From contig NZ_JAUOPD010000003.1 of the NCBI RefSeq assembly GCF_030546745.1, forward strand, positions 62,001 to 126,000: a DNA stretch of 64,000 nt. Direction: 5' to 3'. Source of the stretch: Thalassotalea sp. 1_MG-2023. Lineage in GTDB: Bacteria; Pseudomonadota; Gammaproteobacteria; Enterobacterales; Alteromonadaceae. Under the pieces are notes generated by a model, which was given only the letters and a program-made list of their open reading frames with translations, searched no databases and was not told the origin of the DNA. This document shows positions 18,494 through 25,995 of the stretch, in pieces. The first letter of the stretch is position 1. The number at the start of each line of letters is the position of its first letter. The position numbers and the translations under genes were made by a program.

Positions 18494-20716
18494 TTATTTT
18501 GCAGCATTAAGTAATGGTTTCTGCCAGGTAATACGTTTTATTTGTGATGGAGCATTGTTATATTTTGCAGCGATTGCACTGTGATTGCTGTCCATTTTAA
18601 AACCGGATGTTCTAAAGGGAATAGTCGTGCTTGATACTTCACCGGAATTAAGCGTCATTTTATATAAATTATTGCTATCTAAGCTGTATAACGCTTCCGT
18701 TGTAAGAGAAACTGAGCACCAGCATTGCGCGATGGGAATGGTAATTTTGTGTTTTGATTGACCGTTTAAGCGATGTAAATGATTGTCATTGATATAATAT
18801 ATTTGCTGATGCTCATCTTTAAGTAACATTTTGCCGCCATCTTGTGTTAATTGATGTTGAGCGTTAGTCGTTAAATTTGTTGACCAAATTTGTCGAATGC
18901 CATCATGTTCCATATCGTAATATATTTTTTGCTGATCTTCTTGCCATTGATAACTGCCAATGGCACCGTGCGTTGGCATTTCAACTGTCTGAACAGCGTT
19001 AGTTTTTACGTTAAAAGTTTCTAAGTGTTCGCCGCGTAAATATAAAAGGTGTTCTTGATCAGGCGATAACACTAAAGAGCCTATTTTTTTTGGTTTTTTC
19101 TGAGAGAATGCTGAAATTTGTTTTACTTGCTGTCCTTGTTTACGCCAAATCTGTAAATTACCTGTACGGCTTGAAATAAAATAGCGCGATTTTGTGTTAT
19201 CTAATTGCGTCGTTGCATAGTAATTCATTGAATCAGATTTCACTAATGAGGTTACGTTAACTGTTTTTTGCTGGTTAAACAGTTCTGAGATATTAACCAC
19301 CTCTAAATTTTGACCAGTTGCCATAGCGAGCAATATATTTGATGTATCTTCAACGGCCAAACCTACAACCCAGTTATTTATGTTTATCGGATATGAGCTA
19401 ACGTTATCTCCAGATACATTAAAAATTGTAAGCTCTCTAGCGATTTGTACTGCAATATGTTGACTATCTGGAAACCAATCAAATACAAGCGGCACACCGG
19501 TATGCGGTATTTGATAAAGTTTATTATTGTCTCGGGTGGTTAAGTCCATTATATGTACCGATAATGGCTGGTCCCGCTGATGTCGTTGATATAGAAGTTT
19601 TTTATTGTCAGGTGACAGCTTAAGGTTAGTGACACCAAATTGAGTGTCACCTGACGGAATAAGTAAGGTCGACTTCTTTGTTTTAACATCGTAAACAACC
19701 ACTTGGCCACCTTGTTTAACTTGGTCAAGCTCAATGAGGTACAACTTCTTGCCATTTGATGCTAAATGAGCGCCACCGTATATCTCTTTTTCACATGTTT
19801 TTAGTTTCGTAACGGGTGGGTTATCAACAAAGCTAGTGAGATCAAATAGGCCGAGAAAACATTCGTCTTTATAATTGGTCACTTCGGCGAGCACCTTGTG
19901 GCTTTCATGCTGCCAAGAGATAGACGTAACATCAAAATCTTTGTAAATCAATTGTACTTCTTTTAAATCACCTTTACGTTTTACAAAGCTGTTTATCTTT
20001 GGTTCGGCCCTATTGTTGTATGCGAACAATAAGTTATCTGAGGATACAATGGGCCTAAGCTCTTGGCCTGAATTCCACGTCACCCCTTGTATAGTATGTG
20101 AAATGGGTAATTTATTGACAGGCTCATTCGACAATTTTGAGCTCGCCTTTGCAGGTTTTACGTGATTATTTATATTGGTTTCACTGGTGGAAGTCGCTTG
20201 AAAATAAGTGAATATATGATAACCGACAATCAATAACACAAGTGATATTAACGCAAAAAACATGAAACGATAGTGTTTATAGTTAATGCGACTACGTTGC
20301 TGCATAACACTCGCTGACAAATTATCGGTAATATGTAAGTGCTCGCTATTGCTCTCATTGCTGGTTTCAATGGTAGCTTTATTGTTTGATGAATTCTCAT
20401 CAGATATGGCAATAACCTCAACCGTAATACTGTAGCCTTTACGGTAATGTGTTTTGATTAACGGTGCTACATTTTCTGGGTGTGATAGCTTTTTTCTGAG
20501 TTCTGACATTGCACGATTGATAGCGTTATCGTCAACAAATGTTTGTTGCCACACATTTTCTACAAGTTCTTGGCGAGAAATGATCTTGTGAGGATGTTTT
20601 ACAAAGTAACTTAGCAGCTTAAATAAAATAGGCTCTAACTCGATATCATTTGTGGAATTTGAGCAAAGAATGCATTTTTGCGGTATGAATAACCAAGGGC
20701 CTATTTGAAAATTCAT
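18494..20716 (-). CDS. ToxR/CadC-like transmembrane winged-helix regulator with a beta-propeller sensor domain
   Basis: The 740-residue protein begins with an OmpR/PhoB-type winged helix at residues about 5-100 (LFKLLSYFVKHPHKIISRQE, then the recognition part NAINRAMSELRKKLSHP and the wing KTHYRKGYSITVEV). A Ser/Asn-rich linker follows, then one membrane helix (FFALISLVLLIVGYHIFTYF, about 152-171). The periplasmic part of over 500 residues carries TolB/WD40-like blades (LKLSPDNKKLLYQRHQRDQ, LVLSPDQEHLLYLRG, YDMEHDGIRQIWSTN). This is a one-component membrane regulator of the CadC/ToxR type; the signal is unknown. A direct repeat suited to such a domain lies in the divergent intergenic region. 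It heads a minus-strand unit with the TPR gene. Confidence 0.88.
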   Translation of the reverse strand: MNFQIGPWLFIPQKCILCSNSTNDIELEPILFKLLSYFVKHPHKIISRQELVENVWQQTFVDDNAINRAMSELRKKLSHPENVAPLIKTHYRKGYSITVEVIAISDENSSNNKATIETSNESNSEHLHITDNLSASVMQQRSRINYKHYRFMFFALISLVLLIVGYHIFTYFQATSTSETNINNHVKPAKASSKLSNEPVNKLPISHTIQGVTWNSGQELRPIVSSDNLLFAYNNRAEPKINSFVKRKGDLKEVQLIYKDFDVTSISWQHESHKVLAEVTNYKDECFLGLFDLTSFVDNPPVTKLKTCEKEIYGGAHLASNGKKLYLIELDQVKQGGQVVVYDVKTKKSTLLIPSGDTQFGVTNLKLSPDNKKLLYQRHQRDQPLSVHIMDLTTRDNNKLYQIPHTGVPLVFDWFPDSQHIAVQIARELTIFNVSGDNVSSYPININNWVVGLAVEDTSNILLAMATGQNLEVVNISELFNQQKTVNVTSLVKSDSMNYYATTQLDNTKSRYFISSRTGNLQIWRKQGQQVKQISAFSQKKPKKIGSLVLSPDQEHLLYLRGEHLETFNVKTNAVQTVEMPTHGAIGSYQWQEDQQKIYYDMEHDGIRQIWSTNLTTNAQHQLTQDGGKMLLKDEHQQIYYINDNHLHRLNGQSKHKITIPIAQCWCSVSLTTEALYSLDSNNLYKMTLNSGEVSSTTIPFRTSGFKMDSNHSAIAAKYNNAPSQIKRITWQKPLLNAAK

Positions 20717-20827
20717 GAATTGTACTTAATTAAGAAAATCTAATGGTAAATGTAACATATTTTTCACATCTACAAAATATCTCAATAAATTAGTTAGTTA
20801 AAGGTAAAATCGAGTTAAATAAGTCTA

Positions 20828-20849
20828 TGATAAGGTTTTGATAAGGTTT
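20828..20849. promoter_or_regulatory. 11-bp direct repeat, candidate operator of the winged-helix regulator
   Basis: Two perfect tandem copies of TGATAAGGTTT (20828-20838 and 20839-20849), followed by a further TGATA, lie between the divergent winged-helix regulator (start 20716) and the small secreted peptide gene (start 21013). OmpR/ToxR-type domains bind head-to-tail direct repeats with about 10-11 bp spacing, which fits. The link is by proximity only. Confidence 0.55.
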
Positions 20850-21012
20850 GATATCTTTTAATAAATAGCAACAATAACAATATTTTATGCTGTTTTATTC
20901 TTATGGGTAAATTGATATGACTTTGGTAAGGGACAGGAAGCATTTTCTGCCGTAATCTTGTTTCCATCAGCGAGCAATCGCTACGGTATCAATAGCACGA
21001 GAGGAAGATAAG

Positions 21013-21240
21013 ATGAAAAATATGACAAAACACAAACAGTATATTATTGGCCCATTAATCGCCTTACTGGCTTTATTATGTGGCAGTGCTTCGGCTAAAT
21101 CAGTACAACAGATTACTCATAGTGATCTAAAAAAAATGGCAAAACAAGATATTCAATTAGTTATGGAGCAAAACAAACACCTCCTAAACCTAAGTACTAA
21201 AACAGTTACATTAAAACCAATAAACACATTAACAAAATAA
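21013..21240 (+). CDS. Small secreted peptide of unknown function
   Basis: A 75-residue ORF with a good Shine-Dalgarno (GAGGAAGATAAG before the ATG). The N-terminus is a clear Sec signal (KQYIIGPLIALLALLCGSASA, cleavage after residue 28 or so). The mature peptide is about 45 residues, basic, and predicted helical (HSDLKKMAKQDIQLVMEQNK). I do not recognise it. It lies 58 bases before the TraB/GumN gene on the same strand and divergent from the winged-helix regulator, so it may be part of that regulator's output. Confidence 0.72.
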   Translation: MKNMTKHKQYIIGPLIALLALLCGSASAKSVQQITHSDLKKMAKQDIQLVMEQNKHLLNLSTKTVTLKPINTLTK

Positions 21241-21298
21241 ATCACACATAATTAACATTAAATATAGTGCCATTGGGCACGTTTAACAGGATAAGAAA

Positions 21299-22186
21299 AT
21301 GACATTTAATAACGTAAAAAAATTTATCACTAAAGCTGGATTAATTGCAACAATTGGCATCTTTAATACCAACGTATGTATGGCTGATACGTCTGTTTGG
21401 AAAGTATCGAAAGGGGAAGATCAAGTCTATATTGGTGGAACGGTTCATATTTTACCGGCAAGTGAATTTCCTTTACCAGCAGAGTTTTTAACTGCCTATC
21501 AAGCAACTGACACTATTGTTTTAGAAACTCAATTGCCTGATCCAACCGACACGAGCTTTCAAGCGAAATTAATGCAGCAAGTCTCATATACGAATGATAA
21601 AAAGTTGAGTGACAAGCTGAGTGATGAAACATTTAAACAGTTAGAAACTTATCTGGCCGCGTTTGGGATTAATGTCAATGAAATGAATGGCTTTAAACCT
21701 GGTTTTATCGTCATGATGATGGCAATGCTTGAAGCTAAACGTGCGCAACTTGCCGGTGAAGGAGTTGATGCCTACTTCAACAAAATGGCTGCAAAAGACA
21801 ATAAAAGCAAAGAATACTTAGAGTCGAGTGATTTTCAAATTAACCTTATCGCAAATATGGGACAAGGGAATGAAGAAGAATTAATTAGTTCGTCAATAGC
21901 ACAAATGAGCGAATTTAAAGAGATGTTTAATCAGTTGTTGCCGGCTTGGCGAGCGGGTGACAGTGAAACGTTATCGTCGTTAGTGATTGATCAGGTGAAA
22001 GACGAAGATCCTGACACGTTTAAACAAATGTTTACTGACCGTAATCAAAATTGGATACCGTTAATAGAGAAAATGTTTAATGATAACGATAAAGAGTTTG
22101 TTCTTGTTGGTGTGGGTCATTTAGTTGGTGAAAATAATGTTTTACAGTTACTTGAACAGTCAGGTTACGAAGTGACAAAGTTATAA
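21299..22186 (+). CDS. TraB/GumN family protein
   Basis: A 295-residue periplasmic protein with a signal ending near MADTSVW. The TraB/GumN fold is shown by the N-terminal VYIGGTVHILPASEFPLP (about 42-60, the GxxH motif), the central GVDAYFN, and the C-terminal FVLVGVGHLVGENNVLQLLE (the second conserved GxxH). Proteins of this family are related to the erythromycin esterase/Tiki clan and some are metal-dependent proteases, but most bacterial members are uncharacterised. It is probably cotranscribed with the small secreted peptide and ends at a strong terminator. Confidence 0.88.
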   Translation: MTFNNVKKFITKAGLIATIGIFNTNVCMADTSVWKVSKGEDQVYIGGTVHILPASEFPLPAEFLTAYQATDTIVLETQLPDPTDTSFQAKLMQQVSYTNDKKLSDKLSDETFKQLETYLAAFGINVNEMNGFKPGFIVMMMAMLEAKRAQLAGEGVDAYFNKMAAKDNKSKEYLESSDFQINLIANMGQGNEEELISSSIAQMSEFKEMFNQLLPAWRAGDSETLSSLVIDQVKDEDPDTFKQMFTDRNQNWIPLIEKMFNDNDKEFVLVGVGHLVGENNVLQLLEQSGYEVTKL

Positions 22187-22193
22187 AATAAAA

Positions 22194-22226
22194 AAAACGC
22201 TAGCTTGGTATTCAAGCTAGCGTTTT
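22194..22226. terminator. Bidirectional terminator between GumN-like gene and prolyl oligopeptidase
   Basis: A perfect 14-bp stem AAAACGCTAGCTTG / CAAGCTAGCGTTTT with a 5-base loop, flanked by A on the left and T on the right, between two convergent genes. Confidence 0.92.
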
Positions 22227-22245
22227 ATTATAAACACAATATTAA

Positions 22246-24411
22246 TTATTGATTAGGTAATGATTCAAAACCCATGTTAAATAACGTAAAGCCATAAATA
22301 TCAGCATATTGTTCAATAGTTTTAGATATCGGCGTACCTGCGCCATGACCCGCATTTGTTTCAATACGAATTAACGTTGGTGCTTTACCACCTTGCTTAT
22401 CTTGTAACTCTGCTGCAAATTTGAATGAATGTGCAGGCACAACACGGTCATCATGATCGCCAGTAGTCACCATAGTTGCAGGGTACTTGACTCCTTTTTT
22501 AACATTATGAACGGGTGAATAACCTTTTAAATACGCAAACATTTCTTTGCTTTGTTCAGCAGTGCCGTAGTCATATGCCCAGCCAGCACCAGAAGTGAAG
22601 GTATGGTAACGGAGCATATCAAGTACACCAACAGCAGGTAATGCAACTTTCATTAAGTCAGGTCGTTGAGTCATCACAGCACCAACTAATAAGCCACCAT
22701 TAGAGCCGCCGTTTATGGCTAAGAAATCACTTGATGTATATTGTTCATCGATTAAAAATTCTGCCGCCGCAATGAAGTCATCAAACACATTTTGCTTCTG
22801 CATTTTGGTGCCTGCGTTATGCCAAGCTTTACCGTATTCACCGCCACCACGTAAGTTGGCTACTGCATAAATACCACCTTGCTCTAACCACACAGCACGA
22901 GTAACGCTAAAACTAGGCGTTAAACTGACGTTGAAACCACCATAACCATATAAAATAGTTGGATTTTTACCGTTTAATTTAATACCTTTTTTATAGGTAA
23001 TTATCATTGGTACTTTTGTACCATCTTTCGACGGGTAAAATACCTGCTTAGATTCGTATAAATCGCTATCAAATTTAGCGCCTGACTTACGATACACAGA
23101 AGTTTTGCCGGACGTAACATCAAACGCATAGGTGGTGCTTGGCGTTTTGTAGTTGGTGAATGAGTAATACAGACGTGTTTCATCTTTTTTACCGCTAAAA
23201 CCGCTTGAACTGCCTATACCAGGTAACTCTACGTCTCTAATTTTCTTGCCTTGATAATCGTACTGAGACACTTTTGAGATAGCATCAACCATGTATTCAG
23301 TAAAAAAGTAACCGCCACCGGTGGTAGCCGTTAATACATGATCAGTTTCTGGGATAAGCGTTTGCCAATTTTCAACCGCAGGATTTTTAGCATCAACGGT
23401 CACAATTTTTTTGTTCGGGGCATCTAAGTTAGTGACTAAATATAATTTACTATCTACATTATCAATAACATACGTATCAGAATCAGTATGATCTAAGATG
23501 TTAACAAGTTGGCTATCTTGTTTAGCAAGATCTTTAATAAATAAACGATTACCTGAAGTAGACACAGAGCCGCTAATCACTAAATAGCGATCATCTTCGG
23601 TCACATAACCACCGACATAGCGATGTTTTTCCGCAGCAGTTCCACCAAATACTAAGGTATCGGTTTTTTGAGCGGTACCTAATTTATGGTAATACAATTT
23701 ATGTTGGTCAGTTTTGGCTGATAACTCACTACCTTTCGGTTTATCATAACTTGAGTAGTAAAAGCCTTCATTGCCAAACCAAGAAATTCCTGAAAATTTC
23801 ACATCAACTAACGGCGCCTCAAGTTCTTTTTTCGTTTCTACATCGATAACAATGATTTTACGCCAATCACTGCCGCCTTCAGAAATTGAGTATGCGGCAA
23901 TCGAACCATCTTTAGAAAAACTTAGTGAAGCTAATGAGGTTGTGCCATCTTCACTGAATTTATTCGGATCTAAAAATTCTTCGACATTACCGTCTTCATC
24001 TTGACGATATACCACACTTTGATTTTGTAATCCGTTATTACGATAGAAATATTGGTATTTGCCACGTTTAAAGGGGGCGCTTACTTTCTCATAATTCCAC
24101 ATTTCTTCTAAACGGTCTTTTAACTGTTCGCGATAAGGAATTTGAGCTAAATAGTCAAAAGTAACTTCATTTTGTTTACTTACCCACTCTGCGGTTTCTT
24201 CACTGCGATCATCTTCTAACCAACGGTATGGATCAGCTACTTGTTCGCCAAAATAAATGTCGGAAACTTTTCCTCGCTTGGTTGTTGGATATTTCATGTC
24301 GATTTGGTTTAACTCTGAGATAGTCTTTGATTTTTCTTGCTCAAACGCGTGAATGCATGTTGCACCCAGTGTTAATGAAGCAACCACTAAGGTGGTTAAA
24401 ATTTTCTGCAT
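22246..24411 (-). CDS. Prolyl oligopeptidase, S9A family, secreted
   Basis: This serine peptidase cleaves after proline in short peptides. From the ATG at 24411 (preceded by GAGGGTGTT) the protein is 721 residues with a signal peptide ([22 protein letters not shown]); the frame opens six codons earlier without a better ribosome site. The N-terminal part ([17 protein letters not shown]) leads into a seven-bladed propeller (about 80-430). The alpha/beta hydrolase domain carries the nucleophile Ser in [14 protein letters not shown], the Asp in [18 protein letters not shown] and the His near [10 protein letters not shown]. The signal suggests periplasmic use on imported peptides. It is monocistronic. 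Confidence 0.95.
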   Translation of the reverse strand: MQKILTTLVVASLTLGATCIHAFEQEKSKTISELNQIDMKYPTTKRGKVSDIYFGEQVADPYRWLEDDRSEETAEWVSKQNEVTFDYLAQIPYREQLKDRLEEMWNYEKVSAPFKRGKYQYFYRNNGLQNQSVVYRQDEDGNVEEFLDPNKFSEDGTTSLASLSFSKDGSIAAYSISEGGSDWRKIIVIDVETKKELEAPLVDVKFSGISWFGNEGFYYSSYDKPKGSELSAKTDQHKLYYHKLGTAQKTDTLVFGGTAAEKHRYVGGYVTEDDRYLVISGSVSTSGNRLFIKDLAKQDSQLVNILDHTDSDTYVIDNVDSKLYLVTNLDAPNKKIVTVDAKNPAVENWQTLIPETDHVLTATTGGGYFFTEYMVDAISKVSQYDYQGKKIRDVELPGIGSSSGFSGKKDETRLYYSFTNYKTPSTTYAFDVTSGKTSVYRKSGAKFDSDLYESKQVFYPSKDGTKVPMIITYKKGIKLNGKNPTILYGYGGFNVSLTPSFSVTRAVWLEQGGIYAVANLRGGGEYGKAWHNAGTKMQKQNVFDDFIAAAEFLIDEQYTSSDFLAINGGSNGGLLVGAVMTQRPDLMKVALPAVGVLDMLRYHTFTSGAGWAYDYGTAEQSKEMFAYLKGYSPVHNVKKGVKYPATMVTTGDHDDRVVPAHSFKFAAELQDKQGGKAPTLIRIETNAGHGAGTPISKTIEQYADIYGFTLFNMGFESLPNQ

Positions 24412-24534
24412 AACACCCTCTATTAACAATAATTTAACGATAAGATCATAGCAATAATTCTGTAGTATCGCGGGATCTTTACCGCAAAAATGTTGTCACT
24501 GACCGTATTTGGGGGTCTGATAAGTTAAAAAACA

Positions 24535-24575
24535 TTGACATAATTTAAATATGATATCATAGTGATATCATATTT
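24535..24575 (+). promoter_or_regulatory. Promoter with a perfect 13-bp palindromic operator before the SPFH/RHH pair
   Basis: A consensus -35 TTGACA lies at 24535-24540. From 24547 to 24575 there is a perfect inverted repeat: AAATATGATATCA, then TAG, then TGATATCATATTT. Each arm contains the self-complementary octamer TGATATCA, and the two octamers are centred 11 bp apart, one helical turn. Any -10 element (for example CATAGT at 24558-24563) falls inside the palindrome, so a bound protein would block the promoter. The ribbon-helix-helix protein encoded two genes in is the obvious candidate (inference). Confidence 0.75.
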
Positions 24576-24595
24576 ATTCATTGTTGGAGATGAAC

Positions 24596-25462
24596 ATGTT
24601 TACAGAAAAAGAAATAAAAGCGCCAAATGGCATCATGTTTATATTTGTATTACTTGCGTTACAAATAGCTGGTATAGCTGCGTTAATTAATGGTTTACAA
24701 AGTCATGCGGGCTGGCAAATTATCGCCAGTGTTGTTGCGACAATTACGTTGTTTGTCTGCTGGTTTGGTTTTTTTATGGTGCACCCGAAACAAGCTGCAG
24801 TACTACAGTTATTTGGCAAATATGTTGGTACGGTGCATAGTCCAGGATTACGCTGGGCAAACCCATTTTACAGTAAGTCGCGTGTTTCGATGAGAGTGAG
24901 AAACTTTGAAAGCGGTAAATTAAAAGTTAATGATAAAAGTGGTAATCCGATTGAAATTGCTGCGGTTATTGTTTGGGAAGTTGTCGATACTGCCGAAGCG
25001 GTATTTCAAGTAGATGATTATGAGGACTTTGTTTCTATTCAAAGTGAATCGGCGTTACGAAATTTAGCTACAAGTTATGCCTATGATAATCATGACGAAG
25101 CAGAAATGTCATTGCGTGGTGACTCGGCGTTGATTTCAGATGCGTTAAGAAAAGAAGTACAAGAGCGATTAGATAAAGCAGGCGTAAAAGTCATTGAAAC
25201 TCGAATAAGTCATCTAGCTTACGCACCAGAAATAGCAAATGCGATGTTACGTCGTCAACAAGCGATGGCCATTATATCGGCTCGTCAAAAAGTGGTTGAA
25301 GGTGCGGTTGGTATGGTTGAAATGGCGCTAACGCAATTATCAGAGCGCGAAATTGTTGAACTTGATACCGAACGCAAAGCGGCTATGGTAAGTAACTTAC
25401 TGGTTGTATTATGTAGTGATGAAGCTGCTCAACCTGTGTTAAATACCGGTAGTTTATATTAA
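24596..25462 (+). CDS. SPFH/Band 7 domain membrane protein
   Basis: A 288-residue stomatin/prohibitin/flotillin/HflK superfamily protein. Two N-terminal membrane helices ([20 protein letters not shown] and the [20 protein letters not shown] region) precede the Band 7 domain ([20 protein letters not shown] through [20 protein letters not shown]) and a C-terminal coiled coil ([20 protein letters not shown]). Such proteins oligomerise into membrane microdomain scaffolds. The ATG at 24596 has GGAG at a good distance; the ATG at 24590 is too close to it. The next gene, 44 bases downstream, encodes a ribbon-helix-helix protein, a pairing I know from other gammaproteobacteria. The function of the pair is not established. 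Confidence 0.88.
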   Translation: MFTEKEIKAPNGIMFIFVLLALQIAGIAALINGLQSHAGWQIIASVVATITLFVCWFGFFMVHPKQAAVLQLFGKYVGTVHSPGLRWANPFYSKSRVSMRVRNFESGKLKVNDKSGNPIEIAAVIVWEVVDTAEAVFQVDDYEDFVSIQSESALRNLATSYAYDNHDEAEMSLRGDSALISDALRKEVQERLDKAGVKVIETRISHLAYAPEIANAMLRRQQAMAIISARQKVVEGAVGMVEMALTQLSEREIVELDTERKAAMVSNLLVVLCSDEAAQPVLNTGSLY

Positions 25463-25506
25463 TCATGTAGCAGAGCTTTTGCTCTGCTTTTTACATAGAG
25501 GCAATC

Positions 25507-25692
25507 GTGGCAAAAAAAGCATATCCATTACGAATTAATGAAGAAATTTTGTCAGCAATGCAGCAATGGTCTGATGATGAATTACGTAGTTTAAATGCAC
25601 AAATCGAATATGTATTACGCGACGCGTTACGAAAGTCAGGGCGAAGTAAGCCTAAGCCTATTGAGCCAATTATTGACCCTGATGATGATTGA
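25507..25692 (+). CDS. Arc-like ribbon-helix-helix DNA-binding protein
   Basis: A 61-residue protein starting at a GTG with GAGG in front. The N-terminal strand AYPLRI, helix A (NEEILSAMQQWSDDE) and helix B (SLNAQIEYVLRDALRKSG) give the Arc/MetJ ribbon-helix-helix fold, with a Pro/Asp-rich acidic tail (PIEPIIDPDDD). The start codon for this short gene is supported by the fold beginning at residue 4. It is cotranscribed with the SPFH gene. The double TGATATCA palindrome at the operon promoter has the one-turn spacing that RHH dimers use, so autoregulation is likely. It is not recognisably part of a toxin-antitoxin pair. Confidence 0.85.
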   Translation: MAKKAYPLRINEEILSAMQQWSDDELRSLNAQIEYVLRDALRKSGRSKPKPIEPIIDPDDD

Positions 25693-25734
25693 AACGTTTA
25701 GTTTCCATAGATCATATTTTGGATGATTTGTAAT

Positions 25735-25824
25735 AAAAAAAGCCCGATGACATTATCATCGGGCCATTAGCTATGAGGAAAGCTAGAATATACAAATTAT
25801 TACAACAAGTGTTCGCTAAGGAAC
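25735..25824 (-). ncRNA. Candidate small RNA downstream of polA
   Basis: On the minus strand a consensus promoter (-10 TATAAT at 25837-25832) is followed by about 90 bases without an ORF. Near the 3' end are a small stem (TAGCT...AGCTA, about 25770-25787) and a strong terminator: GCCCGATGA / TCATCGGGC with a 5-base loop (25742-25764) and seven T (25741-25735). polA has its own terminator between the two, so this is a separate transcript. The place just downstream of polA is where Spot 42 (spf) lies in enterics and vibrios, and the stem-then-terminator layout is similar. The conserved 5' half of Spot 42 is not seen, so homology is not claimed. Confidence 0.62.
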
Positions 25825-25831
25825 AGATGAG

Positions 25832-25861
25832 ATTATAGAGTAAAAACTCAGATGTTGTAAA
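25832..25861 (-). promoter_or_regulatory. Strong sigma70-type promoter of the candidate small RNA
   Basis: On the minus strand TTTACA (25861-25856, 5 of 6 matches to TTGACA) lies 18 bases from a perfect TATAAT (25837-25832); TTACAA with 17-base spacing overlaps it. The region upstream is very A/T rich, as for an UP element. Confidence 0.72.
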
Positions 25862-25863
25862 GT

Positions 25864-25888
25864 AAAAATGTAATAAATTTACATTTTT
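25864..25888. promoter_or_regulatory. Palindrome just upstream of the small RNA -35 box
   Basis: A perfect 10-bp inverted repeat AAAAATGTAA-N5-TTACATTTTT, centred about 52 bases upstream of the expected start of the small RNA. It is a possible activator or repressor site. It does not match the CRP consensus (TGTGA-N6-TCACA) or the 18-bp TyrR box. Confidence 0.5.
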
Positions 25889-25934
25889 GTTTTAAATTTA
25901 CGGTTATTAATCGTTTGCATTGCTTATTCACCAA

Positions 25935-25961
25935 TAAAAAAGCCGCTATTTGGCGACTTTT
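25935..25961 (-). terminator. Intrinsic terminator of polA
   Basis: Read on the minus strand, AAAGTCGC pairs with GCGGCTTT (one U-G wobble) and is followed by more T. It lies about 35 bases after the polA stop. Confidence 0.7.
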
Positions 25962-25995
25962 AATTTAAAGTGAAATAAAAGTACAAAGGAAAGCT

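Noticed and set aside
25507-25692. Antitoxin of a toxin-antitoxin pair
   Set aside because: The fold is RHH as in many antitoxins, but its partner gene encodes a membrane SPFH protein and no toxin-sized gene adjoins it.
25735-25824. Annotation of the small RNA as Spot 42 (spf)
   Set aside because: Location and 3' layout fit, but the strongly conserved 5' part of Spot 42 cannot be found in the sequence, so only a candidate sRNA is claimed.
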